This document shows, piece by piece, positions 18,073 through 26,952 of a stretch of DNA of 60,305 nt (its first letter is position 1; each line of letters opens with the position of its first letter). Where the stretch lies: NCBI RefSeq assembly GCF_000424985.1, contig NZ_KE384289.1, forward strand, positions 13,089 to 73,393, in the 5' to 3' direction. The notes beneath the pieces are model-generated. The model ran no database searches. It saw only the letters and a list, made by a program, of their open reading frames with translations, and had not been told where the DNA came from. The position numbers and the translations under genes were made by a program. Source of the stretch: Arenibacter latericius DSM 15913. GTDB taxonomy: Bacteria; Bacteroidota; Bacteroidia; Flavobacteriales; Flavobacteriaceae.

Positions 18073-18287
18073 AATTTTTCATTTTAAGATTAGTAAATAA
18101 TTATGATACAAACATAGACCCGAAGAGAAGGGTACACTACTACACATTTTTCCTATTTATGTTTCTAATTAACCTTAAAGGAAATCAAATAGGCTTATTA
18201 TTGTTAATTTAGCATAGATATGGGGTAAATTGGTAGTGATTTACCAGAGTAGGTCTTTTTAATTTTATAACAACAATAAATGTGGTC

Positions 18288-19160
18288 ATGATTATACATA
18301 AGCCTAAATTGGAATCAATATCCCCTAATTTTGGGAATTCGTTTACCTATCAAAAATTCGTCGAGAAACATAGGACCAGAAATGTCGTTTGGCACTACCA
18401 CCCTGAAATAGAACTGGTATACGTAAACGGGGGGACCGGCAAACGCCAAGTAGGCAGCAACTTGTCATGTTATACCTGGGGAACCTTGATCCTAGTAGGC
18501 AGTAACCTGCCCCATTGCTCTTTTACGGATCAACTAACCGGCAACAAGTGCGAGACGGTTATACATATGAAAGCCGATTTTTTGGGAAGTGAATTTTTTG
18601 ATATTCCAGAAACGGCCAAAATAAAAAAGCTACTTCAGGTTGCCCAACTCGGCATCGTGTTTTCAGGGGATACCAAGACCTCGGTAGGTGCCCTAATGGA
18701 AGAAATGGAACATCAGACCGATTTTGAGCGGTTAGTATCTATACTAATTGTTTTAAATGAATTGGGGAATACTGATGAATTCAGGATTCTTAATGCCGAT
18801 GGATTTGCCCTTTTATCCGATGTAAAGGACAACGATAGGATCAATCTGGTCTTCAATCACGTAAAGACCAATTTTAAGGAGGAAATTCCTTTGAAGGAGG
18901 TCGCCCATCTGGCTAGCATGACAATCCCATCATTTTGCCGCTATTTTAAAAAGATTACCAACAAAACCTTCACTCAATTCGTCAATGAGTATCGGTTGGT
19001 GCATGCCTCAAAATTGCTTGCCGAACAACCCATCAGTATCACGGAGGTTTGTTTTGAAAGTGGATTCAACAATTTTTCCCATTTCAATAAACAGTTCAAA
19101 GCATTCACGGGGAAGAATCCGTCAGATTATCGAAAACAACTCAAAACTGTTCTGGAGTAA
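18288..19160 (+). CDS. AraC family transcriptional regulator with cupin-like N-terminus
   Basis: A 290-residue regulator. The N-terminal half (about 25-120, VWHYHPEIELVYVNGGTG and LVGSNLPHCSF) is a cupin-like effector domain. The C-terminal 100 residues hold two helix-turn-helix units (IPLKEVAHLASMTIPSFCRYF and ITEVCFESGFNNFSHFNKQF, then the closing GKNPSDYRK). I chose ATG at 18288 because the in-frame codon further upstream is GTG. The effector is probably a sugar or small molecule. It stands between the divergent secreted protein gene and the ars operon; its target is not evident. Confidence 0.9.
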   Translation: MIIHKPKLESISPNFGNSFTYQKFVEKHRTRNVVWHYHPEIELVYVNGGTGKRQVGSNLSCYTWGTLILVGSNLPHCSFTDQLTGNKCETVIHMKADFLGSEFFDIPETAKIKKLLQVAQLGIVFSGDTKTSVGALMEEMEHQTDFERLVSILIVLNELGNTDEFRILNADGFALLSDVKDNDRINLVFNHVKTNFKEEIPLKEVAHLASMTIPSFCRYFKKITNKTFTQFVNEYRLVHASKLLAEQPISITEVCFESGFNNFSHFNKQFKAFTGKNPSDYRKQLKTVLE

Positions 19161-19617
19161 TATTGTTTGAGACCTAAATAAATATAGGTTTTAAAAATAA
19201 ACTTGCAAAACAATGACCAGGTACCATAAAACGGCCTATGAATGAAACATTAAAACAAAACATAGTTCCAATAATTAATTTTTAGAGAAACAATGTAACA
19301 ATTCTCCAAAGTATCTAGATCCAAGTTCCATTTAGAATTTAAAAAAAAGCTCCACGTCGGTTATTTCCTGGGGCGTTTAAAAATATATTTAAGTTACGAG
19401 AGCTGGCTTTATTACTGAACAAAATCTATCATGACAAATAGTTCACTTAAGAATCTGTTTAATTACCTGCGGTGATATTTTAAGTGCCGTTAAAAACCAT
19501 ACACATTTACGATTACAAATACTTTTTAAATTTATTATTTAGTGTTGGTAAACTTTTAAATATTAATCGTAATATTGCAATTAAACAATTATGTAAAATA
19601 ATCAATAGATATAAAAT
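19161..19617. other. Intergenic region upstream of the ars operon
   Basis: AT-rich with no convincing gene. A short open frame from 19484 crosses into arsR in another frame and is rejected. The last 75 bp contain the ars promoter and operator described separately. Confidence 0.6.
19545..19583 (+). promoter_or_regulatory. ars promoter with overlapping ArsR-type operator
   Basis: TTGG (19545-19548), a 21-bp gap, then TAATATTG (19570-19577), one base off the TAnnTTTG -7 consensus. The imperfect 20-bp palindrome TAATCGTAATATTGCAATTA (19564-19583, 8 of 10 pairs) covers the -7 box, as expected of an operator whose repressor blocks polymerase. It lies 35 bp before arsR, suggesting autorepression relieved by arsenite. 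Confidence 0.55.
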
Positions 19618-19926
19618 ATGTACACAGACCGGCAAAAAGAGATCGCTTTATTCGCAAAAGTCTTTGGGCATCCAGCACGAGTGGCCATTCTACAACAGCT
19701 CTTTGAAATAGACGCTTGTTATTGCGGGGACCTATCGGAAGAAATTGGTCTTGCCCAACCTACCATTTCCCAACACTTAAAGGAATTAAAAACATTGGGA
19801 CTAATTAAAGGAACTGTAGAAGGAACAAAAGTCTGCTATTGTATAGACAGTGAAAACTGGGCAAAAATGAAAAAAGTGATGCACCAATTTTTAAATCAAG
19901 ACATTCCTAAAGCGGATTGTTGCTAA
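19618..19926 (+). CDS. arsR: ArsR/SmtB family arsenite-responsive repressor
   Basis: A 102-residue winged-helix dimeric repressor. DACYCGDLSEEIGLAQPTIS contains Cys34-x-Cys36 at the start of the DNA-recognition region, like the ELCVCDL arsenite site of E. coli ArsR. SQHLKELKTLGLIKGTVEGT is the recognition helix and wing. The protein ends ADCC, giving a further vicinal Cys pair that could complete a three-thiol As(III) site. It is the first gene of arsR-DUF6428-arsC-acr3, which supports arsenic as its signal. Confidence 0.93.
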   Translation: MYTDRQKEIALFAKVFGHPARVAILQQLFEIDACYCGDLSEEIGLAQPTISQHLKELKTLGLIKGTVEGTKVCYCIDSENWAKMKKVMHQFLNQDIPKADCC

Positions 19927-19974
19927 TTTTTTTCACTCAATACATCGTTAAATCGCAATAAACAAATATATAAA

Positions 19975-20442
19975 ATGACGTTATTAGAAATTAAAAACAA
20001 ATTGAACCAATTGGATAAAATAGCGTTCCAATTGCCAAATGGAAAATTAGTGCCCAACTACTTTCACGTAACAGAAGTTGGAAAAATTAATAAGCATTTC
20101 ATTGATTGTGGCGGCACAGTAAGAAATGAAGAAGTGGTCAATTTCCAACTTTGGAATGCAAACGACTACGACCACAGGTTACATCCAGAAAAATTATTGA
20201 ATATCATAGAGCTTTCCGAACGGGTTTTAGAGATTGATGATCTGAAAATCGAAGTGGAATATCAAGGTGATACTATTAGGAAATTCGGACTTGATTTTGA
20301 CGGTAATCACTTCTTGTTGACCAATAAACAGACCGATTGTTTAGCGAAAGATAATTGCGGCATTCCCGTAGAGAAACCAAAAACAACATTATCGGAAATA
20401 AATAGTGGTTCTTCTTGCACACCAGGAGGTGGCTGCTGCTAA
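19975..20442 (+). CDS. DUF6428 family protein of the ars operon
   Basis: A 155-residue cytoplasmic protein (MTLLEIKNKLNQLDKIAFQL). The first 125 residues are a mixed alpha/beta domain (NYFHVTEVGKINKHFIDCGG). The last ten, SSCTPGGGCC, form a thiol-rich tail resembling a metal-binding or arsenite-handling motif. I recognise it as the DUF6428 family that occurs in Bacteroidota arsenic operons; its biochemical role is unknown to me. Its position between the repressor and the arsenate reductase, and the CC tail shared with ArsR, suggest an arsenic chaperone or accessory factor. That is inference. Confidence 0.85.
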   Translation: MTLLEIKNKLNQLDKIAFQLPNGKLVPNYFHVTEVGKINKHFIDCGGTVRNEEVVNFQLWNANDYDHRLHPEKLLNIIELSERVLEIDDLKIEVEYQGDTIRKFGLDFDGNHFLLTNKQTDCLAKDNCGIPVEKPKTTLSEINSGSSCTPGGGCC

Positions 20443-20459
20443 TATTATAAATTAAGAAA

Positions 20460-21092
20460 ATGAAAACAACAGAACCAACTCTATTTTTGGAAATAGAACA
20501 AGCTATTAAGAAATTAAATCCTCAGACCATTTCCGAGGAACGCAAAGCAGTATTACAACCCCTTATCAATTTTATTCAGTCAAAAGTTTCAAACCAACAA
20601 GAAATCAGAATCAACTTTATCTGTACGCACAATTCCCGAAGAAGTCATTTATCACAGGTTTGGGCACAAACTTTAGCCTATCATTTCAATATCAAAAATG
20701 TATTCTGTTATTCAGGTGGTACAGAAAGTACCGCACTTTTTCCAATGGTTGTAGAAACTTTGCAAAATTCAGGTTTTCAGGTAGCAACTATTTCAAACAA
20801 CGAGAACCCAATTTACAGCATTAAATTTTCAGGCAACGAACATCCAATAATAGGATTTTCAAAAAAGTTGGATGACGACTTCAATCCAACATCTGGATTT
20901 GCAGCCATTATGACTTGCGATTCAGCAAATGAAGCATGTCCATTTGTTCCTGGTGCAGAGAAACGCATTCCTATAACTTTTGAAGACCCAAAAGCATTTG
21001 ACAACACACCGCATCAAGCAGAAAAATACAAGGAGCGAAGTCTGCAAATTGCAACCGAAATATTCTATGTTTTCTCTCAAATAAATTCATGA
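20460..21092 (+). CDS. arsC: Arsenate reductase (low-molecular-weight phosphatase-like)
   Basis: A 210-residue protein of the LMW tyrosine-phosphatase superfamily. The P-loop [14 protein letters not shown] provides nucleophile Cys55 and Arg61. Downstream, [12 protein letters not shown] carries two further cysteines seven residues apart, the arrangement used by thioredoxin-coupled arsenate reductases to relay the disulfide. It is about 70 residues longer than B. subtilis ArsC because of an N-terminal extension. It converts arsenate to arsenite for export by the next gene, with which it shares a 4-bp overlap. Confidence 0.92.
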   Translation: MKTTEPTLFLEIEQAIKKLNPQTISEERKAVLQPLINFIQSKVSNQQEIRINFICTHNSRRSHLSQVWAQTLAYHFNIKNVFCYSGGTESTALFPMVVETLQNSGFQVATISNNENPIYSIKFSGNEHPIIGFSKKLDDDFNPTSGFAAIMTCDSANEACPFVPGAEKRIPITFEDPKAFDNTPHQAEKYKERSLQIATEIFYVFSQINS

Positions 21093-22141
21093 AAATGGCA
21101 ACAAAAAAATTAAGTTTTCTCAATAGTTATTTAACCCTTTGGATATTTATTGCTATGCTCTTGGGCGTAGGTATTGGCTATTTATCCCCATCTTTTCCCA
21201 ATCTTATCAACTCGTTTAGTAGCGGAACTACGAACATACCTATAGCGATAGGATTGATATTAATGATGTATCCACCTTTGGCCAAAGTGGATTATTCCTT
21301 GCTGCCTAAGGTTTTTAGCAACACAAGGATCCTTAGCATCTCACTTATCTTAAATTGGATTATAGGTCCCGTTTTAATGTTTGCATTGGCAATTACATTT
21401 TTACGTGATTATCCAGAATATATGGTAGGCGTTATTTTAATCGGTTTGGCCAGATGTATCGCAATGGTTCTGGTCTGGAACGACCTAGCGGAGGGAGATA
21501 GCGAATATGGTGCTGGTTTGGTAGCCTTAAACAGTGTCTTTCAAGTTTTTGCATATAGTTTCTATGCTTGGATCTTTATTACCGTGCTACCGCCTTATTT
21601 TGGATTTGAGGGGGCAATTGTGGACATCTCTATTGGAACGGTCGCAGAAAGCGTAGCAATCTATCTAGGGTTGCCCTTTTTAATGGGAATCTTAAGTCGG
21701 GTAATTTTGGTAAGGATAAAAGGAGAGGAATGGTACAAACAAATATTTATTCCTGCCATTTCCCCAATGACCTTAATTGCACTTTTATTTACGATTGTGA
21801 TTATGTTTTCCTTAAAAGGGGAATTAATTGTTGAAATTCCAATGGATGTATTTATCGTTGCCGTTCCCCTTATTATTTATTTTAGTCTAATGTTCATCAT
21901 TAGTTTTTTCGTTACCAAGGCTTTGGGGGCTTCATATGAAGAAAACGCAGCTGTTTCATTTACAGCGGCAGGTAATAACTTTGAATTGGCAATTGCAGTT
22001 GCCATAGCGGTTTTCGGACTTAATTCGGGGCAGGCCTTTGCAGGGGTTATTGGACCATTGGTTGAAGTACCCGTTTTAATCTTTTTAGTTAGGGTTTCTT
22101 TTTGGTTGAAGAAAAAATATTACCGAAAGGCCATCGTTTAG
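21089..22141 (+). CDS. acr3: ACR3-family arsenite efflux permease
   Basis: Inner-membrane transporter of 350 residues with ten predicted helices, exporting As(III) in exchange for protons. The hallmark [16 protein letters not shown] contains the essential Cys123 in helix 4, and [18 protein letters not shown] is the conserved Glu-bearing helix 9. It overlaps arsC by 4 bp (ATGA), so it is the last gene of a tightly coupled operon. Confidence 0.96.
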   Translation: MKMATKKLSFLNSYLTLWIFIAMLLGVGIGYLSPSFPNLINSFSSGTTNIPIAIGLILMMYPPLAKVDYSLLPKVFSNTRILSISLILNWIIGPVLMFALAITFLRDYPEYMVGVILIGLARCIAMVLVWNDLAEGDSEYGAGLVALNSVFQVFAYSFYAWIFITVLPPYFGFEGAIVDISIGTVAESVAIYLGLPFLMGILSRVILVRIKGEEWYKQIFIPAISPMTLIALLFTIVIMFSLKGELIVEIPMDVFIVAVPLIIYFSLMFIISFFVTKALGASYEENAAVSFTAAGNNFELAIAVAIAVFGLNSGQAFAGVIGPLVEVPVLIFLVRVSFWLKKKYYRKAIV

Positions 22142-22562
22142 CCCATACACACCTATTTAGTGTGACATTTTTGAATTCTATTCATTCCATAGTCGATGCA
22201 AGGGCAATATTGGCTACCGATATTTCACGCGCAACCAAAACTAGGCACAATACAGTCAAAAGGCTCTAAAACAAGGCTCTATGAAACTGGCATTAAATTT
22301 TTATTACTCACTGATTGAAAGTCACTAATAACAAGTTGAAATTAAGAATCGAAAACAAAAATAATGTAGCATAAAAAACAGCACCAAATTTATTTGGAAA
22401 TACAAGTTTTCAGTTAAGTCGATGTCTATTAGTTTGTAATTAAAACAAAATGGAAGTCCAGTTTAAATTCTGTAATATTGTAACTGAATTAATTATTGAT
22501 TAAACCTTTTTAGGATAGTAAGGTCAAACCAGTAAGTCGGCAATTCTAGAGTTACCATCCAT
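22142..22562. other. Intergenic region after acr3
   Basis: AT-rich. One short reading around 22196-22265 (roughly ARAILATDISRATKT) looks protein-like but has no start and soon stops, so it could be debris of a lost gene. No other feature is seen. Confidence 0.45.
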
Positions 22563-23111
22563 ATGAAAATGCTTATAAATTATATTTCTTTTTTTAAAAA
22601 GGAACATTCATTGTCGAAAAAAGAGCGTTTAAAAAACCTTAAGATCCTTATTAATTCTGCAGAAAATCAACATTTAGCATTCCTTTCAGCTACACCTTTG
22701 AATTTGAAACAACCTATAGCCGCTGCAGCCACTGAAAAGGAATTTCTTAAATCTGTTGCTAGTTTTATGAATTCAGAAGGAGGAAATCTGCTATTAGGCG
22801 TTAATAAAGACAGTACTATTTTAGGGTTGGAAAATGATGGGGTGCCTTTTAAAAAAAAGGATAGGAAAAGATTTTCTGAATATATTAGTCAACTAATCTC
22901 TGACAAACTCGGCCCTCAATTCTGTACTTTAACCAGATATCATTTTTATAAAATAGACAAGAAATTCATTTGTCAAATAGAAATAGGTAAGAGTTATATT
23001 CCCGTCTATGTTCCTATCAACAACACCTACCATATGTACATATGGGAGAAAGATAAAATCCGTAACCTAAACCTTCATGAAATGTTGGAATATGTTGAGT
23101 CCAGATATTAA
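22563..23111 (+). CDS. Stand-alone AlbA_2 (Schlafen-type) domain protein
   Basis: A 182-residue protein. Residues about 45-165 fit the AlbA_2 nucleic-acid-binding domain: ATEKEFLKSVASFMNSEGGN, then LLLGVNKDSTILGLENDG, and later FICQIEIGKSYIPVYV. The usual C-terminal winged helix/ATPase parts of larger AlbA_2 proteins are absent. The N-terminal 45 residues are lysine-rich. Small AlbA_2 proteins act in transcription control or in phage or RNA-directed defence, but no partner gene adjoins this one. It has no operon neighbour. Function unresolved. Confidence 0.75.
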   Translation: MKMLINYISFFKKEHSLSKKERLKNLKILINSAENQHLAFLSATPLNLKQPIAAAATEKEFLKSVASFMNSEGGNLLLGVNKDSTILGLENDGVPFKKKDRKRFSEYISQLISDKLGPQFCTLTRYHFYKIDKKFICQIEIGKSYIPVYVPINNTYHMYIWEKDKIRNLNLHEMLEYVESRY

Positions 23112-23410
23112 TATAATGGTCTAACTGAAAATTAATCAATGCCATTAAAGGCTAGATAGTTATCCCTAATCAATTCTTAACTGATATGTAAAAAAAGGTC
23201 AGAATTTAATTAACAGTCCAACCCCTTTTGTTATTAACTTACACAATTTGAGGGTATTATTCACTTAAGAGCTATCTAATTTATTCACATAATATCGTAT
23301 AAATTATAACTATAAACGAGAAGATACATTTTACGATGCAGGATAATAGGTTTTTCCTGAAAATATGGTTTTCTCAAAATAAAGGTTATAGAATTTATGT
23401 AATTATCTTA
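23112..23410. other. Convergent intergenic region
   Basis: About 300 bp between two convergent genes, AT-rich, without a clear hairpin terminator or gene. Confidence 0.5.
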
Positions 23411-24394
23411 TTATCTAGCCCCAGGTTTTAACTCACTGGGTAAATACCCCATAGTTTTTTTAAATGCTTTTGTAAAGTGCTGTGGATTAGAGTACCCCAC
23501 TTCATATGACGCTTGGGCAATAGAAAAATGTTTCTTCAGTATTAAAGTTTTTGCAGTTTCCATTCTCAACTTAGTGATATATTTAAAAATAGTTGTTTTA
23601 TGGACTGTTCTAAAATTACTTTTTAGCTTAGTGGTATTATACCCCACCACTTCAGAAAGCTCCTTTATGGTTAATCGTTTATTTAAATTTTGCTCAATAT
23701 ATTCAACTACTTTCTGAATACTCCTATAATCAGATTTAGGTATTTCTAAACTATTACTCTCTGAGTTTTTATGTTTGGTACTCATTAGCATATCTATCAA
23801 CAACCATCTTGTCTTACACTCTAAATAACTGATTTTCACGCTATCTTCATAGGGACAATTGATAATTCCCGCAAGAGATTTTTTTAATTTATCAGAAATA
23901 AATCTATTAGCTTCATTAGGGTTATTTATCCTATTATCAGAGATGTGCGCAAAAAAGTCACTTCTCGGAATGTAACCTTTACCTAGTAAACTTTCCAGAA
24001 AGTCCTTAGTAAAAAGTACTTCTAAAGCACAGAAACTTGATCCACATATTTTTTGTTTACCAGTATTAGAAACCCATTCGAAGGGAAGATAGGTCCCCGA
24101 AGTTAACCTAAACACTGTATTGTCATTAGGATCCTGATACTCAAGAGCACCTTCTAAAAGAAAATATAAACCGAAACAATGTTTACAATTTTCTACTTCC
24201 AGAATAAGGTCATTGGATAAAGTAAGTCTTCTAATAATAACTGTTAGTCCCTCTAGCTCAATCCCCTCTTGTATCACTTCTGCATTCCCGATGGTACCAG
24301 AAGATTCAAAATATGTCACATTACCATGAACAGCTTCTAATTCACTCTTATTACTAATAGGATAACATATTGATTTTGAAAAACCTACACTCAT
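23411..24394 (-). CDS. AraC family regulator divergent from the siderophore locus
   Basis: A 327-residue regulator. The first 200 residues are an unassigned sensor domain, with a cysteine pair in NCKHCFGLYFLLEG and another cysteine pair in KQKICGSSFCALEV. The last 100 contain two helix-turn-helix units (LTIKELSEVVGYNTTKLKSN and FSIAQASYEVGYSNPQHFTK) and the closing GYLPSELK. This architecture and the divergent TonB receptor recall PchR/YbtA-type siderophore regulators, which bind the ferri-siderophore. It probably activates the iron locus. Its cysteines could also bind metal, which is speculative. Confidence 0.88.
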   Translation of the reverse strand: MSVGFSKSICYPISNKSELEAVHGNVTYFESSGTIGNAEVIQEGIELEGLTVIIRRLTLSNDLILEVENCKHCFGLYFLLEGALEYQDPNDNTVFRLTSGTYLPFEWVSNTGKQKICGSSFCALEVLFTKDFLESLLGKGYIPRSDFFAHISDNRINNPNEANRFISDKLKKSLAGIINCPYEDSVKISYLECKTRWLLIDMLMSTKHKNSESNSLEIPKSDYRSIQKVVEYIEQNLNKRLTIKELSEVVGYNTTKLKSNFRTVHKTTIFKYITKLRMETAKTLILKKHFSIAQASYEVGYSNPQHFTKAFKKTMGYLPSELKPGAR

Positions 24395-24453
24395 GACTTC
24401 CTTTTACGTTGTTTAAACTTCCCTTTTCGGTACTACTTTCTATAAAGCTAACT

Positions 24454-24469
24454 TAGATTTGCAAATCTA
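24454..24469. promoter_or_regulatory. Palindromic operator carrying a -7 box
   Basis: TAGATTTGCAAATCTA is a perfect 16-bp palindrome 40 bp before the receptor start. Its left half, TAGATTTG, is an exact TAnnTTTG -7 box. It lies in the 115-bp divergent spacer with the AraC gene. A protein bound here would cover the promoter. Confidence 0.5.
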
Positions 24470-24509
24470 TCTATTTAGAATTAATCTCAATAAGAATAAT
24501 AAGTTTATA

Positions 24510-26927
24510 ATGAAAAAATTACTCTCAGCCTCTTTATTGAGCATTGTCTTCTCTACGCAAGGTCAAGAAACACAAGGAACAATATGGGGCGTAGTAAGTG
24601 ATGAAGTCGGGAGCCCCTTACCTTATGCTAATGTTTTAGTACACGACGAAAAGTTAGGTGTACTTACAGACGATAATGGTGAATATCTAATTAGTAATCT
24701 ACCAGAAGGAAAGCACGTTATTGAGGTTTCATATATAGGATATACTAAAAGCTCACAGTCCATTGAAGTTAAGGGAAATCAAAACAATATTAACGTCAAT
24801 TTCAATTTAAAGCCACAAGTAGAGCAACTGAATGAAGTAACAGTTAGTGGTATGACTAAGGAGACCGAAATTGAAACTAAAGGCTTTGCCGTTAATGCTA
24901 TAAAAACAAAGGAAGCTGGTCTAAGGAACATCCAAACAAACGAATTGTTAAATACGACTGTAGGCGTTAAAATTCGACAAAATGGAGGTTTAGGTTCGGA
25001 GGTAAAATATAGTTTAAATGGATTATCTGGAAATTCTGTGCGAATATTTATAGACGGTATTCCTATCTCTACTTATGGAAATTCTTTTAATCTAAATAGC
25101 ATTCCACCTTCAATGATTAAGAATATTGAAGTTTATAAAGGAGTAGTACCTGGTCATTTAGCAGACGATGCTTTAGGTGGCGCTATTAATATTACACTTC
25201 TTGATAATGCTAAGTCGAATATCAATGGTTCGGTTTCTTATGGGTCCTTTAATACTTTTCAGACTAGTGTTAATGGTCTGTATCGTTTTGATAAATCTGG
25301 TTTTACCGTAAAGGCATCTTTATTCCATAATTATTCTGATAATGATTATAAAATATCAGGAAGAAGTGTTGTAGTTACCGGCTTAGGAGGAGTGCAAACA
25401 CCAATAACGGCAAGAAGATTCAACGATGCTTACAGGTCTACTGGAGGAATGGCTCAAATTGGCTATACCGATGTAAAATGGGCAGATCGATTTTTTGTTG
25501 GGGTTACTGGTTCAAATGATTATAAAGAAGTTCAACATGGCGCATTTGTAACGATAACACCATACAAGGATAGGTTCTTAGAATCAGACGCGCTGTTAGC
25601 AAGCTTAAACTATAAAAAGAAAGATCTTTTTATAAAAGGGCTAGATGTTAATGTAAATGGTTTGCTTGGCAAAAGAAACCGCTCCGTCAATGATACCGTT
25701 CCTTGGGCATATAATTGGAACGGAGAACGGGCAATAGATTTTAGAGGAAATATATATCAATATACCTGGCGTTCACAACAAGAAGGAGGCCCAACTCTAG
25801 CTAAAATTAAAAGAAAAGTTGCTTCCATTAGAACTGGGGTTTCGTATGATTTTAATGGCAATCATAAGGTATTATTAAACCATGTATATAGTGGCATAGA
25901 TAGAGAAGATAGTGATTCTTTAAGGTCGGTTCTAGAAAATAAATTCTTAGGAACTAGAGATCTGCACAAGAACATATTTTCTTTGACCTATGAATTAACA
26001 GGTTTTGGAGATAAATTAAAAGCCAGTTTGTTTGGAAAACATTACCAACAAAAAACGATTAGTATAGACCCTGCTATTGCCACAGACAACAATGGAAACA
26101 AGCAGGTCATTGATGAAGTTGTAAGCAGTAATAAAAATTATGATGGCTTTGGATTGGCTGCATCCTATTCTCTCAGTTCAAATTTCACCTTGCTTACTTC
26201 AGCAGAAAAAGCAATTAGATTACCAAACGAAACAGAAGTGTTTGGTAATGACGGAGACAATGTTGTTGCCAATGCAAGTATTAACCCAGAAAGCAGTAAC
26301 AATTATAATTTTGGGTTCAGATTAGGTGCAATTAGAATTAAAAAGCATGACTTTACCATTTCTTCTAATGTTTTCACCAGAAACATCAAAGATAGAATTG
26401 GATTGCCTATTGAAACCTCATTAAATATTGACGATGAATTAATCGTTTATGTTAATCAAGGAAGTGGTACATCCAAGGGAATTGACGCACAATTAAATTA
26501 TTCGTACAACAACAACTTTAGCCTCAATTTTAATGTATCACGGTTCGATTTAAAAATCGTGAATAAAGGTATCGAAGTAGATGTTCCGAATACCCCATTT
26601 TTCACCATGAACGGAGGTTTACGGTATTCCTTTAAAGATTTATTTCAAAAGAAATCTCACCTAAATCTCTTTTACAATATCTATTTCACAGATGAATTTT
26701 CATTCTTAACATCACAGGGAACAAATACTGTTGGCAACGATTTTTTTGAAGTTCCTCAACAATTGGCACAAGATATTGGGCTTAGTTACACCTTTCCTAA
26801 TAACAATTTGGTGGTGAGCTTTGATATAAAAAATGTGTTTGATGAATCCGTATATGATAATCTTTCTGTTCAAAAACCAGGAAGGGCTTTTTACTTAAAA
26901 CTTAATTACGCAATAAATAAATTTTAA
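24510..26927 (+). CDS. TonB-dependent outer-membrane receptor, XusA-like
   Basis: Outer-membrane importer of 805 residues, probably for a ferri-siderophore. A signal peptide (MKKLLSASLLSIVFSTQGQ) precedes a carboxypeptidase-regulatory-like domain (about 25-100, GVVSDEVGSPLPYANVLVHD), the plug (about 105-225, including VRIFIDGIPISTYGN and YKGVVPGHLADDALGGAINI) and a 22-strand barrel ending in KLNYAINKF with terminal Phe. I start at 24510 because the codons upstream from 24459 give an atypical extension and overlap the promoter box. It is first in the locus with DUF4374, ankyrin, DUF2271 and PepSY-reductase genes. It is not SusC-like, since no SusD follows. Confidence 0.93.
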   Translation: MKKLLSASLLSIVFSTQGQETQGTIWGVVSDEVGSPLPYANVLVHDEKLGVLTDDNGEYLISNLPEGKHVIEVSYIGYTKSSQSIEVKGNQNNINVNFNLKPQVEQLNEVTVSGMTKETEIETKGFAVNAIKTKEAGLRNIQTNELLNTTVGVKIRQNGGLGSEVKYSLNGLSGNSVRIFIDGIPISTYGNSFNLNSIPPSMIKNIEVYKGVVPGHLADDALGGAINITLLDNAKSNINGSVSYGSFNTFQTSVNGLYRFDKSGFTVKASLFHNYSDNDYKISGRSVVVTGLGGVQTPITARRFNDAYRSTGGMAQIGYTDVKWADRFFVGVTGSNDYKEVQHGAFVTITPYKDRFLESDALLASLNYKKKDLFIKGLDVNVNGLLGKRNRSVNDTVPWAYNWNGERAIDFRGNIYQYTWRSQQEGGPTLAKIKRKVASIRTGVSYDFNGNHKVLLNHVYSGIDREDSDSLRSVLENKFLGTRDLHKNIFSLTYELTGFGDKLKASLFGKHYQQKTISIDPAIATDNNGNKQVIDEVVSSNKNYDGFGLAASYSLSSNFTLLTSAEKAIRLPNETEVFGNDGDNVVANASINPESSNNYNFGFRLGAIRIKKHDFTISSNVFTRNIKDRIGLPIETSLNIDDELIVYVNQGSGTSKGIDAQLNYSYNNNFSLNFNVSRFDLKIVNKGIEVDVPNTPFFTMNGGLRYSFKDLFQKKSHLNLFYNIYFTDEFSFLTSQGTNTVGNDFFEVPQQLAQDIGLSYTFPNNNLVVSFDIKNVFDESVYDNLSVQKPGRAFYLKLNYAINKF

Positions 26928-26952
26928 TCTTTTAAACTAAATATTACTGAAA

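Noticed and set aside
16742-19160. Genomic island integrated at tRNA-Ser
   Set aside because: I found no integrase and no repeated tRNA 3' end; only old transposase debris follows the tRNA.
19484-19711. Open frame overlapping the start of arsR
   Set aside because: It runs through the promoter and into arsR in another frame, and its translation resembles no family.
22563-23111. Defence island around the AlbA_2 protein
   Set aside because: No nuclease, helicase, methylase or toxin gene is adjacent.
24459-24509. N-terminal extension of the TonB receptor from ATG 24459
   Set aside because: It would place 17 atypical residues before a perfect signal peptide, and the start lies inside the -7 palindrome.
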